Shown: piece after piece, positions 23,451-32,581 of the stretch
Layout of the letters: the number at the start of each line of letters is the position of its first letter
Position numbering within the stretch: the stretch's first letter is position 1
NCBI GenBank assembly: GCA_964398915.1
Contig: CAYNOR010000005.1
Location: forward strand, 74,072 to 138,071
Direction: 5' to 3'
DNA length: 64,000 nt
Source of the DNA: Tichowtungia sp964398915
GTDB lineage: Bacteria > Verrucomicrobiota > Kiritimatiellia > Kiritimatiellales > Tichowtungiaceae
Notes under the pieces: model-generated
Database searches by the model: none
The model's input: only the letters and a program-made list of their open reading frames with translations
What the model was told of the DNA's origin: nothing
Made by a program: the position numbers and the translations under genes

Positions 23451-25124
23451 ATGCTTCCTGCCGCCGACCCTGAAACAACAATTCCTGTCGTTCAGGCGGT
23501 TCAACAGCTTGTTCAAGCTCATTCACCCACCGAGGTGATGACGCTGTTAGTGATGCAGCTCGCGCTGATTATCATTGCGGCCCGCATGGGCGGCTTTCTT
23601 TTCCAGCGCTTTCTAAAACTGCCCAGCGTGCTGGGGGAGCTGGTGGCAGGTATGGTCATCGGCCCGTATGCCCTGGGATCAAAAATTCCCCTGCCGGGCA
23701 TCGGCCCGCTCTTTGAAACACAAACCATCGGTCTGCCGGTTTCCTCTGAGCTCTACGCCATTGCAACCATTGCATCTATCATCCTGCTGTTCCTCTCCGG
23801 ACTGGCAACCGATCTGCGCGTTTTTATGCGCTACTCGGTGGTCGGCTCTATCGTAGGCCTCGGCGGCCTAATCGTTTCTTTTATATTGGGCGACCTGTGT
23901 GCCGTATTGTTTGGCCTGGCACCTTCCTTCATGGATCCTGCGGCTCTGTTCCTCGGAACCATTTCCACTGCAACTTCCGTCGGCATCACCGCACGCATCC
24001 TGACCGAAAAACACAAAATGTCTTCGCCGGAAGGGGTCACCATTCTGGCCGGAGCCGTTATTGACGATGTGCTCGGCATCGTGGTGCTGGCGATCGTGGT
24101 CGGTATGACCAAAGTGATCAACGCCGGCGGAACGATGGATTGGGGCCATGTCGGACTTGTTGCGCTAAAAGCTGTCGGCTTCTGGATTATCTGCACTGCG
24201 CTCGGACTATTGCTGGCCCGGCAGTTGACCGGCGTGCTGAAACGGTTCGGGTCGCCGGAAGTGATTGTCTCCATATCGCTTGGACTCGCTCTGATGCTGG
24301 CCGGGCTTTCCGAAATGGCCGGGCTGGCCATGATTATCGGCGCGTACATTATGGGACTGTCGCTCTCGCGGACCGACGTCGTGCAGGAACTGCAGAACAG
24401 CCTGCAAGGCGTTTACGATATGCTCGTGCCGATTTTTTTCTGCGTGATGGGTATGATGGTGGACTTCTCCTCCATGCGCCACGCCCTGCTGTTCGGGTTG
24501 GCCTATTCGCTACTCGCCATCGCTGCCAAAATTGTCGGCTGCGGCATCCCGGCCTATCTGACAAAATTCAACTTTCACGGGGCATTACGCATCGGACTTG
24601 GAATGCTACCGCGAGGCGAAGTGGCCCTGATTGTCGCCGGCATCGGCCTCTCTGCCGGATGTATTGGTCAGGACCTTTTCGGCGTAGCGATTTTAATGAC
24701 CATGGTCACCACACTGCTCGCTCCGCCATTGCTGGTTCGCTCCTTCCGTAGCCAGACGCCCGGCCTGAAACACACCGAACAGGCACTGGAGGAAAAGGAA
24801 GAAATCTTCTCGCTCGATTTCCCATCGCCCGACATTGCCGAATTCCTGATGCAGCGGCTGGTGCGGGCCTTTCGACGTGAAGAGTTCTTTGTCAACCGCC
24901 TGCAAATGGAAACGGAAACCTATCAGGTACGCAAAGACGAGATCTCCTTCACCATGTCGCAAACGGGCGGACAAATCAGCGTCAGCGTACCGGCGGAACA
25001 GCGGTACGTCGCCCGCCTGATGATCTATGAAGAACTGCTTTCGCTCTCCGACCTGCTTGAAGCCTCGAAAAATATGAAAAGTCTGGACGTTATGGGTTCG
25101 GAGCTGATCGGCTCGCTGTTTTAA
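23451..25124 (+). CDS. Kef-type (CPA2) cation:proton antiporter
   Basis: A 557-residue membrane protein. The first 430 residues hold about twelve helices of the Na_H_exchanger fold, with LPSVLGELVAGMVIGP at helix 2 and AGAVIDDVLGIVVLAIV, whose Asp pair is the ion site, near residues 198-214. The cytoplasmic tail (about 440-557) is not a TrkA-N domain; it is a short alpha/beta stretch of unknown type. AAGGAG precedes the ATG. Cotranscribed with the EIIA gene. K+/H+ or Na+/H+ exchange cannot be separated from sequence. Confidence 0.9.
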   Translation: MLPAADPETTIPVVQAVQQLVQAHSPTEVMTLLVMQLALIIIAARMGGFLFQRFLKLPSVLGELVAGMVIGPYALGSKIPLPGIGPLFETQTIGLPVSSELYAIATIASIILLFLSGLATDLRVFMRYSVVGSIVGLGGLIVSFILGDLCAVLFGLAPSFMDPAALFLGTISTATSVGITARILTEKHKMSSPEGVTILAGAVIDDVLGIVVLAIVVGMTKVINAGGTMDWGHVGLVALKAVGFWIICTALGLLLARQLTGVLKRFGSPEVIVSISLGLALMLAGLSEMAGLAMIIGAYIMGLSLSRTDVVQELQNSLQGVYDMLVPIFFCVMGMMVDFSSMRHALLFGLAYSLLAIAAKIVGCGIPAYLTKFNFHGALRIGLGMLPRGEVALIVAGIGLSAGCIGQDLFGVAILMTMVTTLLAPPLLVRSFRSQTPGLKHTEQALEEKEEIFSLDFPSPDIAEFLMQRLVRAFRREEFFVNRLQMETETYQVRKDEISFTMSQTGGQISVSVPAEQRYVARLMIYEELLSLSDLLEASKNMKSLDVMGSELIGSLF

Positions 25125-25177
25125 TAAACCGGAAGCAAGGACTGGAAGGCGCGGTAAAAACCGCTAGACTCCGGCAC

Positions 25178-27985
25178 ATGAGCAAAAAACTTTTCCTTCT
25201 CGACGGCATGGCGCTGGTCTACCGGTCGTACTTCGCCTTCATGCGCAACCCGATGATCAATTCGAAAGGCCGCAACGTCTCCGCCGTCTTCGGGTTCCTC
25301 AACACCCTGCTCGAACTGATTGAAAAGCAAAGCCCGACGCACATCGCCGTCGCCTTCGACGTTTCCGGGCCGACCTTCCGCCACGATAAGTTCCCCGAAT
25401 ACAAAGCGCAGCGCGAGGAAACCCCCGAAGAAATCCGCGCAGCCGTTCCGGTCATTCAGGAATTCCTGAAAGCCTTCAATATTCCAATTGTCACCGCACA
25501 GGGGTTTGAAGCCGACGACCTGATCGGCACGCTCGCCCGGCTTGCCGAAAAAGAAGGCTTCGACACCTACATGGTCACGCCCGACAAAGATTTCACCCAG
25601 CTCGTCGACGCGCATACTTTCGTCTACAAACCTGCCAAGAGTGGGCTCCCGCCGGAAATCATGGGCGTGCCTGAAGTGCTCAAATACTGGGAGATCGAGC
25701 GCATCGAACAGGTCACCGACATCCTCGGCCTCGCGGGCGACACTGCCGACAATATTCCCGGCGTCCCCGGCGTTGGGCCGAAGACTGCGCAAAAACTGAT
25801 CGCGCAGTTCGGCTCAATTGAAAATCTGCTCGAACACACCGGCGAACTCAAAGGAAAGCTCAAGGAAAACCTCGAAGCCAACAAGGAGCGCGCCCGGCTC
25901 TGCAAATGGCTCGTCACCATCAAAACCGATTCGCCGGTCGATTATAATCCCGACGGCTTGATTCGCGGCAAACTCGACGAGGAAAAACTCACCGCCCTCT
26001 TTTCTGAATTTGAATTCTCCTCTTTCTCCAAAAGACTCTTCGGCAACCCCGCCGCGCCCGTTGCACGGGCGACATACATGTCGTCCCCTACCCCAGACGG
26101 ACAAGGCGACCTCTTTGCCTTCGCGGCACAAACCGCACCGGCGGCTCCGGCAGAAGAAGCCGCGCCGGTTTATAAAACCATCGCCGACGTAAAGCATACC
26201 TACCACGCCGTCCAAACCTTGGAAGAACGCAAGGCGCTGGCGGCTCAATTGGGTCAAGCGGCACGCTTCTGCTTCGACACGGAAACGACCGGGCTCGACC
26301 CGCGCACCGACAACCTGGTCGGCATTTCCTTTTCCGTAAAACCGCACGAAGCGTGGTTCGTCACCCTGCCGCCCGATGAAAAAGAATCCGCCAAGGCGCT
26401 GGAGATTTTCAGACCGCTGTTTGAAAACGAACAGCTTGAGAAGACCGGACACAATTTGAAATTCGATATCGCCATGCTGCGCGCCGCCGGAATCGAAGTG
26501 CGCGGAAAATTATTCGACACCATGCTCGCGCATTACCTGCTCGATCCAGACCAGCGCCACGGACTCGACAAGCTGGCCGGAACGCATCTCGGTTACGCGC
26601 CGGTTCCGATCACCGCGCTGATCGGCGAAAAGAAAAGCGAACAGCTTTCCATGGCTGACGTAGCGGTCGAAAAGATTGTCGACTACGCCTGCGAAGATGC
26701 CGACGTCACCATCCAGCTCCGCAAAATTCTGGAGCCGCAACTGGAGAAACGGAAACTTACCAACGTATTCGACACCATCGAATGTCCTTTGATTCCGGTG
26801 CTGGTCGAAATGGAAGCCAACGGCATCGCGCTCGACACCTCCGCGCTCAAAGAAATTTCCGGACGGCTGGCCGGTGAAATCGCCGGTTATGAAAAGAAGG
26901 TCTACGAGCTGGCCGGGCACGAGTTCAACCTCAACTCTCCGAAACAGCTCGGTGAAGTACTCTTCGACGAACTGAAGCTGGCCGACAAGCCGAAGAAGAC
27001 GAAGACCGGACAGTACACCACCAACGAAGAAGTGCTCGACCAGCTGGCAACCGAACACGAAATCGCCCGCGTCCTGCTCGACTACCGCGAAGCAACCAAG
27101 CTGAAAAGCACCTACGTCGATGCCCTGCCGGAATTCATCTCCAAAAAAACCGGCCGCATCCATACGTCATTCAGCCAGGCCGTCACCACCACCGGACGGC
27201 TGGCCTCAAGCGATCCAAACATTCAGAATATTCCGGTCCGCACGGAACAGGGACAGGAAATCCGCCGCGCCTTCGTCGCCGGTTCCAAGGACTTCACGCT
27301 ACTGGCCGCCGACTATTCGCAGATCGAACTGCGCATCATGGCGCACCTCAGCGGCGACCAGCACATGAAAGCCGCTTTTGAAAGCGGCGAAGATATTCAC
27401 ACCGCCACCGCCGCGCGCGTCTTCGACGTCGCACTGGCCGACGTTACATCCGACATGCGCCGCAAAGCCAAGATGGTCAACTTCGGCATCATCTACGGCA
27501 TCTCCGCCTTTGGGCTCGCCCAGCGGCTGCGCATTCCGAGAAAAGAAGCGGCGGAAATTATCGAGAGCTACTTCAAACAGTATCCGGCGGTCAAGGCCTG
27601 CATGGACGGCATCATCGAAACCGCGCGCAATAAAGGCTATGTTGAAACTATCGCCGGACGGCGGCGCCATATCCGCGACATCAACACCGCCAACGGCACC
27701 GTCCGCGCCGCCGCCGAGCGTTACGCTATCAACGCGCCGATTCAAGGATCCGCCGCCGACATGATTAAAATCGCCATGATCCGCATCCACGATATGCTGA
27801 AACAGAAGAACGCCAAAACCCGTCTTCTGCTTCAGGTACACGACGAACTCGTCTTTGAACTCCACAAAGACGAACACGGACTGATTGAAGACATCCGTAA
27901 ATTGATGAGCGAAGCCCTGCCGCTCTCCGTCCCCGTCATCGTCGACTGCGGCACTGGCAATAACTGGCTGGAAGCACATTCCTGA
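25178..27985 (+). CDS. polA: DNA polymerase I
   Basis: A 935-residue three-domain enzyme for repair and Okazaki-fragment processing. Residues 1-290 are the 5' nuclease (LDGMALVYRSYFAF, GFEADDLIGTLAR, GLAGDTADNIPGVPGVGPKTA). The 3'-5' exonuclease (about 350-530) keeps its acidic residues: FDTETTGLDP, HNLKFDIAML and YACEDADVT, so proofreading is expected. The polymerase domain has motif A DYSQIELRIMAHLSGD, motif B RRKAKMVNFGIIYG and motif C VHDELVFE. A linker at about 275-325 is rich in Ala and Pro. Length compares with 928 in E. coli. Confidence 0.97.
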   Translation: MSKKLFLLDGMALVYRSYFAFMRNPMINSKGRNVSAVFGFLNTLLELIEKQSPTHIAVAFDVSGPTFRHDKFPEYKAQREETPEEIRAAVPVIQEFLKAFNIPIVTAQGFEADDLIGTLARLAEKEGFDTYMVTPDKDFTQLVDAHTFVYKPAKSGLPPEIMGVPEVLKYWEIERIEQVTDILGLAGDTADNIPGVPGVGPKTAQKLIAQFGSIENLLEHTGELKGKLKENLEANKERARLCKWLVTIKTDSPVDYNPDGLIRGKLDEEKLTALFSEFEFSSFSKRLFGNPAAPVARATYMSSPTPDGQGDLFAFAAQTAPAAPAEEAAPVYKTIADVKHTYHAVQTLEERKALAAQLGQAARFCFDTETTGLDPRTDNLVGISFSVKPHEAWFVTLPPDEKESAKALEIFRPLFENEQLEKTGHNLKFDIAMLRAAGIEVRGKLFDTMLAHYLLDPDQRHGLDKLAGTHLGYAPVPITALIGEKKSEQLSMADVAVEKIVDYACEDADVTIQLRKILEPQLEKRKLTNVFDTIECPLIPVLVEMEANGIALDTSALKEISGRLAGEIAGYEKKVYELAGHEFNLNSPKQLGEVLFDELKLADKPKKTKTGQYTTNEEVLDQLATEHEIARVLLDYREATKLKSTYVDALPEFISKKTGRIHTSFSQAVTTTGRLASSDPNIQNIPVRTEQGQEIRRAFVAGSKDFTLLAADYSQIELRIMAHLSGDQHMKAAFESGEDIHTATAARVFDVALADVTSDMRRKAKMVNFGIIYGISAFGLAQRLRIPRKEAAEIIESYFKQYPAVKACMDGIIETARNKGYVETIAGRRRHIRDINTANGTVRAAAERYAINAPIQGSAADMIKIAMIRIHDMLKQKNAKTRLLLQVHDELVFELHKDEHGLIEDIRKLMSEALPLSVPVIVDCGTGNNWLEAHS

Positions 27986-28045
27986 CCCTTGAAAAAGCAG
28001 TTCAACCGCGCCGGGGCGGAGAGTATGGGAGTGTGTGGATGTGGG

Positions 28046-28095
28046 CGGTGACCGCGCCTGCTCCTGAGGAGCCCGGGGTCACCGACCCCGGCTAC
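28046..28095. repeat. Composite palindromic element after polA
   Basis: Three hairpins follow each other: GCGGT-G-ACCGC, GCTCC-TGA-GGAGC and CCGGGGTC-ACC-GACCCCGG, then CTAC. On the minus strand it begins GTAGCCGGGGTC. The order GTAG, palindrome, CTCC/GGAG hairpin, palindrome is the same as in the element inside mnmA (1889-1964), with different arm sequences. Confidence 0.65.
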
Positions 28096-28100
28096 TCTGT

Positions 28101-28156
28101 CCCCTGCCCCCTGACTCCTGCCCCCTGACTCCCGCCCCCTGACTCCTGCCCCCTGG
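28101..28156. repeat. Heptamer array CCCCCTG/ACTCCTG
   Basis: Seven heptamers alternate between CCCCCTG and ACTCC(T/C)G after a partial unit, giving an apparent 14-bp period. It lies in the 181-bp gap between polA and the convergent minus-strand gene cluster. No gene is seen in this gap. Confidence 0.75.
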
Positions 28157-28166
28157 CGAACGGGGT

Positions 28167-28766
28167 CTATTTCTTTTCCGGAGGAGTCGCGCCCGGCTTG
28201 CACTTTTCAATCCACTCATCCTTCAGGTAGCGGGTGGAATTGCTGGCCTTGGCAAGGATCGCTTCGCCCTGTCTAACTAAAACAATGTATCCTTTGCAGA
28301 CATCCCCGGACCTTATATCGTCCGAATCCGAGTAGGAAGACGTTATCTGTGTTAAAACAAACGGTGCTGAGGTGACGGTTTCCTCCAGCACAACATTGTT
28401 GGTCAGCGAGATGCTTTTCTGGCCGGGACTGAAGATCACCGTTGTGCCTTTATCTTTGGCACTTGTGGTATTTTCGGAAAGGAAATACCACTCCAGCTGG
28501 CAGGCGGCCTGGGGTTCACCGCTTTGCTTGATTTTAACAGTTAACGTGCAAATCTCCGTATCAGTATCCGTGATCGTTTCGACATCATCCCCGTTGCCAT
28601 CTTCACGGATGTCTTCTTTCCGGTCCTTGTTCCGATCCGCTTTATCTTTCACCATCAGAGTGACCTTCGCGCCGTTTGCCGCGGCGAAGGATTCACCGGC
28701 ACTCCATAACAGGGCGGTAAACAACAGCGGGACAAACATCAATTTTACAATTTGAACTTTTTTCAT
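28167..28766 (-). CDS. Secreted protein sharing a domain with the SHD1 protein
   Basis: A 199-residue exported protein: signal peptide MKKVQIVKLMFVPLLFTALL...ESFA, then a beta-rich domain with acidic stretches. It has no named family, but its layout matches the C-terminal half of the protein at 35818-36549: a VTL.. start, a DD-E-I-T strand, and near the end CKGYIVLVRQGEAI...YLKDEWI against CGYLVLILNQRNETI...WLKEEKI. The 35818 gene adds an SHD1 domain in front. AAGGAG precedes the ATG. Last gene of the minus-strand Exb/secretin cluster. Function unknown. Confidence 0.65.
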   Translation of the reverse strand: MKKVQIVKLMFVPLLFTALLWSAGESFAAANGAKVTLMVKDKADRNKDRKEDIREDGNGDDVETITDTDTEICTLTVKIKQSGEPQAACQLEWYFLSENTTSAKDKGTTVIFSPGQKSISLTNNVVLEETVTSAPFVLTQITSSYSDSDDIRSGDVCKGYIVLVRQGEAILAKASNSTRYLKDEWIEKCKPGATPPEKK

Positions 28767-28802
28767 TTTTTTCTCCTTGTTCCCAGAAGGATTCCCGGTG
28801 TT

Positions 28803-31800
28803 TTACTGCACAGTAACTTTATAGAAAATCGCCGGTTCATTGTTATGATGAGTATCGGTGTAGCTGGTAAGATTGTCCACTGTAGCCAGAAGAGTCCAGT
28901 CGTCGCTCAGACTGGTGGTGTACCAGATCGTATACGTCCGGCTGAAGGGATCCTGCGCCGCGGGCCACGACAACGTGCGCGATCCGTCGGCATTTTTCTG
29001 ACTACTGACAAACGGGTCATCGGTGCCCCAAAGCGAATCCCGCACCGCGAGATCCGCTGCCAATGCGGCATACGATGCCGTTGCGCTGTTCGTGGCCGTA
29101 AATGTAACCGAAATATTAGTCGTGGGTGCCGCAGAAGAGACCGCCAGTGTCGTTGTTGCCACAACGCTTGTTCCCCCGGCCATCGGAGTCAGGCTTCGGG
29201 CATCCCCGTAGATGGTAATCGGCGCGGACGTTCCCGGAGCCAGAGTGCCGGACACCGGACTGGCAGCAATCACAATGCGGCTAGACGGATAAAACAGGAT
29301 GGCCTCTTCTCGAACGACCGATATGTAGTTGGTCACAACGGTGGTATTAGTGACCACAATCGGCGTATCCGTAGGGTCTCCGTTTGGAAGCAGATAGTAC
29401 CCGTTTGTGGTGACAACATAATTGGTGCTATAGGTCACCGTTCCGCCATCGCCCGTACGCTCTAAAGTGGCAACGGTTTCCAAGCCTGACGTGTTAATAT
29501 CATCATCAACGTATATTTCTGCATTCGGCCACAAGCTGGTTCCGCTTACGCTGAGATACTGGCATTTTATGTTTCCGTTTTTATATGCAATAAGCTGGAA
29601 GGTTTGATCCGGGCCTGCCACGTCCTGATACGTATTCTCCCAGGTAACGACCATTTTATTTTCATCCCCTGAATAACGGAGGGTTGCATTGTCATCAAGA
29701 GAAACAGGGAAATATGCCGAAATGGCCCTGTCGTATCCTCCGGCAATGGCACCCGACGAGTTTAGAACAATCCCCCCATTTGCGTCGATTTTAAAGGCGG
29801 TGTAGACCGTCCCGTAGAAGGGGAAGCCAAATCCAAACTGAATCCAGTCGGTTTTATCATCACTGTTATTGAGCAGAGGCACAGCATCATGCGAATTGGC
29901 ATCCCAATGCGTGGAATCCCAGTTGAACGTGTCGTTAACATTGGTCCAGGCATATCCGCCGGCTTGAGCCCCCAAATCTCTAATCGTGTAGGTCAGAGTC
30001 GTATTTCCGGAATTGCTGACCGTCATGGTTGTATTGGTCAACGATCCGGCCGGCCCGAAGAACGTGACCGGCGAGGGTGTAACCGTCAGTGTTTTTGTGG
30101 CCGCTTGCACAATCACGGTGACTTTGATCTGCAACGTGGTGCTCCCCATCGAAACGGTGTTGGTCAACACGGTTGTTCCCGCGCTTTTACCCGTGGCATC
30201 AGCCGTATAGGTAATGACCTGACTTCCACCACGAGCCAGACTGCCGCTATCCGGAGTGTGGGTGACCCATGCAATTGGAGTCAGCAGAAGGCTTTCACCG
30301 CCGCTGCCCGGCAGATAATTAACATTCTGATAAACCGTCCCGCTCCGCTGAACCCCGATGGCCCCGTTGGTCGTCCACGTGGCCTGATCATAGAGATAAC
30401 GGATTCGTCCGTCCGGATAGAGCCATGCCTGAAACTCCGCACCGGTTCGATTACCCCAAGCCACAACCAGCTTGTTCGTATCCGCCTTGGTATAGCGAAT
30501 ACTATTGGTGTCAATCAATGTGTTTCCCCAGAACGGAGCCGCGAGGGCCGCCGTTCCGGAAGGCAGCGTGGCGGTATTGTTTGCACCGACCACGGCACTG
30601 AACGAAAGCGCCCCGTAACGGCTAACAAAGAAATTCGCGTAGGTGGAGCCCATCAACGGAAAACTGAAACCGATCGGCATCGTCGTCGTTCCGTTTGCTC
30701 CCCAGTTGGTGAAGGTGGTGCTGGTATCCACTTCATCATAATTCTGATAGAAGGAAACCATTGACTCCGTTTGTGTTGAAACCGCGTAGTACTGCCCCGC
30801 CCAATTGCCGACCTCCGCGAAGGTATAGTCTCCTGCGGCATTCCCGACGTTGCTCAGCGTGAGGGTCGCAGAGGCCTTTTCACCCACGGCCACAGTAATG
30901 GTCACCGCATTGGTCGAAACGGAAGGCGCGGCCTCCCGTCGCACGTTGATCTGGAACTGATTGGTCCAGGCCCCGTCCCCCGTACGGTTGATGACTGTAA
31001 AGGTTTTCAGCCCGGCGGCCGTGCTCGCGGCACAGGTCACACGGTAGGTGGTCGATGTGGTGGCTCCGTCATTCAGCAGCGCATACGTGTTGCTGTTGGT
31101 GGCAACCACCGATGGGAACTCCGCCGGATTGTCGGCTGTCAGGCTGTTGGTAATCCCCGTTGCCGGCACGCCTCCATCATTGATGCTGGTAATGATCAGG
31201 TCGAAGGTTTCGCTTGGCTCAATCTCTCCGGGGAACGCGCCGCCGACATCATTCGTAGCAACACCCGAAACGAAACTGACGCGCGTACCGACAAACAGAT
31301 TGAACGTGGCGGGCGCGCCGTTGGTCACACCCCCCTCATAAGCCTGTGCCGTCAGAACATAGGGGCCATTTGCGTTCGCCACAACAGAGAAGGTCTGAAC
31401 AACCGAGCCCCCTGCGCTGATCGAAACGGCTGCATTATTAGAGCTAATGATAGAAAGGCCGGCTCCGCCGTTATGCACCAGCGTAGAGACGGCTCCTGTG
31501 GCGGCGGCGCCACTGTTATAGATCGTAACAGAAATATCGTTGGTTTGACCCGCGCCCATCGTGCCGCCCATACTGTCACTGATACTAACCGTAAACTCAG
31601 CAGGACTCAGCAGGTTGACAGGTTTCCTGACCGCTTCTTCCCAGGTGGACGAGGTGCGGATATTGTCGATGACCACGCACTCATTGGCTACAGTTGCAAT
31701 AAAGTCGCCGGAGGCCCAGAACACCAGATCGTCAATGGAGGCCAGACTGATCGCAGTGGTTGCATCCGGACTGTTCGAAGGATTAAATGTATTTCCTCCG

Positions 31801-32357
31801 GAGAGATCATACCAGACGCTCATCGTCTGCGCGCCAAGATCCACTTTAGCGATGACCGAGAGGTGGCCGGTGACCCCTGGATCGAGCGTCGTGATCTCAA
31901 CCGTCTCGACGCCGGCCGGTGGCGCGACATTGGGTGATCCGATATCATATTGCAGGACGATCCCGGCCAGATTGGTTGATATTCCGTCGCTGAACGCCAG
32001 CCCCAGCAGGGTTCCCGTATCGTTGCTTACAGAAGTCATGTCATAGTCAAAATCGTAGCGCAGATAGCGCACGCCGGCCACCTGATTACTAACATCTGCG
32101 GTCAGAACTGCTCCGTTCGTCCACAAACTGCCTGTATCGGAAACGTCGTTAGCGCAGATCAATCCGCGGGCTCCGTCGGTTTGCGTAACCGGAGCTGTAT
32201 CGGGGGAGAAAACGGCGGTGTCCGCACCGGAATTGGTGGCCTGCGATAGAGTCAGTCCGGCAACATCCTGGTCAAACAGCCATTCATTTAAAACGGCCGC
32301 CTGCGACCCGACGGCCAGCAGTGCGATGAGTGCAAAAGTATTTATTTTTTTCATCAT
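28803..32357 (-). CDS. 1184-residue secreted multidomain surface protein
   Basis: Signal peptide (KKINTFALIALLAVGSQA), a jelly-roll N-terminal domain (residues 25-245, lectin-like), several Ig-like/CARDB-type repeats rich in Thr, Ser, Asn and Gly (250-480, 740-820), and two copies of a nidogen-like beta domain, one near residues 520-680 (FFVSRYGALSFS, LVVAWGNRTGAEFQAWLYPDG) and one near 830-960 (FKIDANGGIVLNSSG, MVVTWENTYQ). The end, about the last 70 residues finishing IFYKVTVQ, looks like a fibronectin-type or sorting-type module. No catalytic motif. A likely cargo or surface component of the adjoining export-like cluster. GAGGGG precedes the tandem ATGs. Confidence 0.7.
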   Translation of the reverse strand: MMKKINTFALIALLAVGSQAAVLNEWLFDQDVAGLTLSQATNSGADTAVFSPDTAPVTQTDGARGLICANDVSDTGSLWTNGAVLTADVSNQVAGVRYLRYDFDYDMTSVSNDTGTLLGLAFSDGISTNLAGIVLQYDIGSPNVAPPAGVETVEITTLDPGVTGHLSVIAKVDLGAQTMSVWYDLSGGNTFNPSNSPDATTAISLASIDDLVFWASGDFIATVANECVVIDNIRTSSTWEEAVRKPVNLLSPAEFTVSISDSMGGTMGAGQTNDISVTIYNSGAAATGAVSTLVHNGGAGLSIISSNNAAVSISAGGSVVQTFSVVANANGPYVLTAQAYEGGVTNGAPATFNLFVGTRVSFVSGVATNDVGGAFPGEIEPSETFDLIITSINDGGVPATGITNSLTADNPAEFPSVVATNSNTYALLNDGATTSTTYRVTCAASTAAGLKTFTVINRTGDGAWTNQFQINVRREAAPSVSTNAVTITVAVGEKASATLTLSNVGNAAGDYTFAEVGNWAGQYYAVSTQTESMVSFYQNYDEVDTSTTFTNWGANGTTTMPIGFSFPLMGSTYANFFVSRYGALSFSAVVGANNTATLPSGTAALAAPFWGNTLIDTNSIRYTKADTNKLVVAWGNRTGAEFQAWLYPDGRIRYLYDQATWTTNGAIGVQRSGTVYQNVNYLPGSGGESLLLTPIAWVTHTPDSGSLARGGSQVITYTADATGKSAGTTVLTNTVSMGSTTLQIKVTVIVQAATKTLTVTPSPVTFFGPAGSLTNTTMTVSNSGNTTLTYTIRDLGAQAGGYAWTNVNDTFNWDSTHWDANSHDAVPLLNNSDDKTDWIQFGFGFPFYGTVYTAFKIDANGGIVLNSSGAIAGGYDRAISAYFPVSLDDNATLRYSGDENKMVVTWENTYQDVAGPDQTFQLIAYKNGNIKCQYLSVSGTSLWPNAEIYVDDDINTSGLETVATLERTGDGGTVTYSTNYVVTTNGYYLLPNGDPTDTPIVVTNTTVVTNYISVVREEAILFYPSSRIVIAASPVSGTLAPGTSAPITIYGDARSLTPMAGGTSVVATTTLAVSSAAPTTNISVTFTATNSATASYAALAADLAVRDSLWGTDDPFVSSQKNADGSRTLSWPAAQDPFSRTYTIWYTTSLSDDWTLLATVDNLTSYTDTHHNNEPAIFYKVTVQ

Positions 32358-32373
32358 GGTTCCCCTCTTTCCT

Positions 32374-32395
32374 GCTCAACGGCTCCCCGTTGAGC
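32374..32395 (-). promoter_or_regulatory. Leader hairpin upstream of the surface-protein gene
   Basis: On the minus strand GCTCAACGG-GGAG-CCGTTGAGC forms a 9-bp stem just upstream of the ribosome site of the 1184-residue protein gene. It may be an mRNA processing or stability element; no T-run follows. The gap 32358-32581 otherwise holds only the hairpin at 32534-32558. Confidence 0.4.
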
Positions 32396-32533
32396 CACAG
32401 AAAAGATACAAAAACAAAATCGTGGACTGCATAATCATTGGGATGAGTTTCCAATGACTGGAAAAACTCTCTGTTGCCCATGACTCTATCATAACATTCT
32501 CTTACGACTTTCCGCTTTCAACCGCTCCCGTTT

Positions 32534-32558
32534 CCGGCGGGGCCTTTCGCCCCGCCGG
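32534..32558 (-). terminator. GC-rich hairpin after the second secretin gene
   Basis: CCGGCGGGGC pairs perfectly with GCCCCGCCGG around a 5-nt loop, 24 bp past the true stop of the secretin-domain gene. No T-run follows on the minus strand, so it may only partly terminate and keep the downstream gene weakly linked. Confidence 0.4.
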
Positions 32559-32581
32559 GGTTCCCCCCGACTCCGGAAATT

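Noticed and set aside
28101..28156. Possible CRISPR array
   Set aside because: The units are 7 bp with no spacers; no cas genes in the window.
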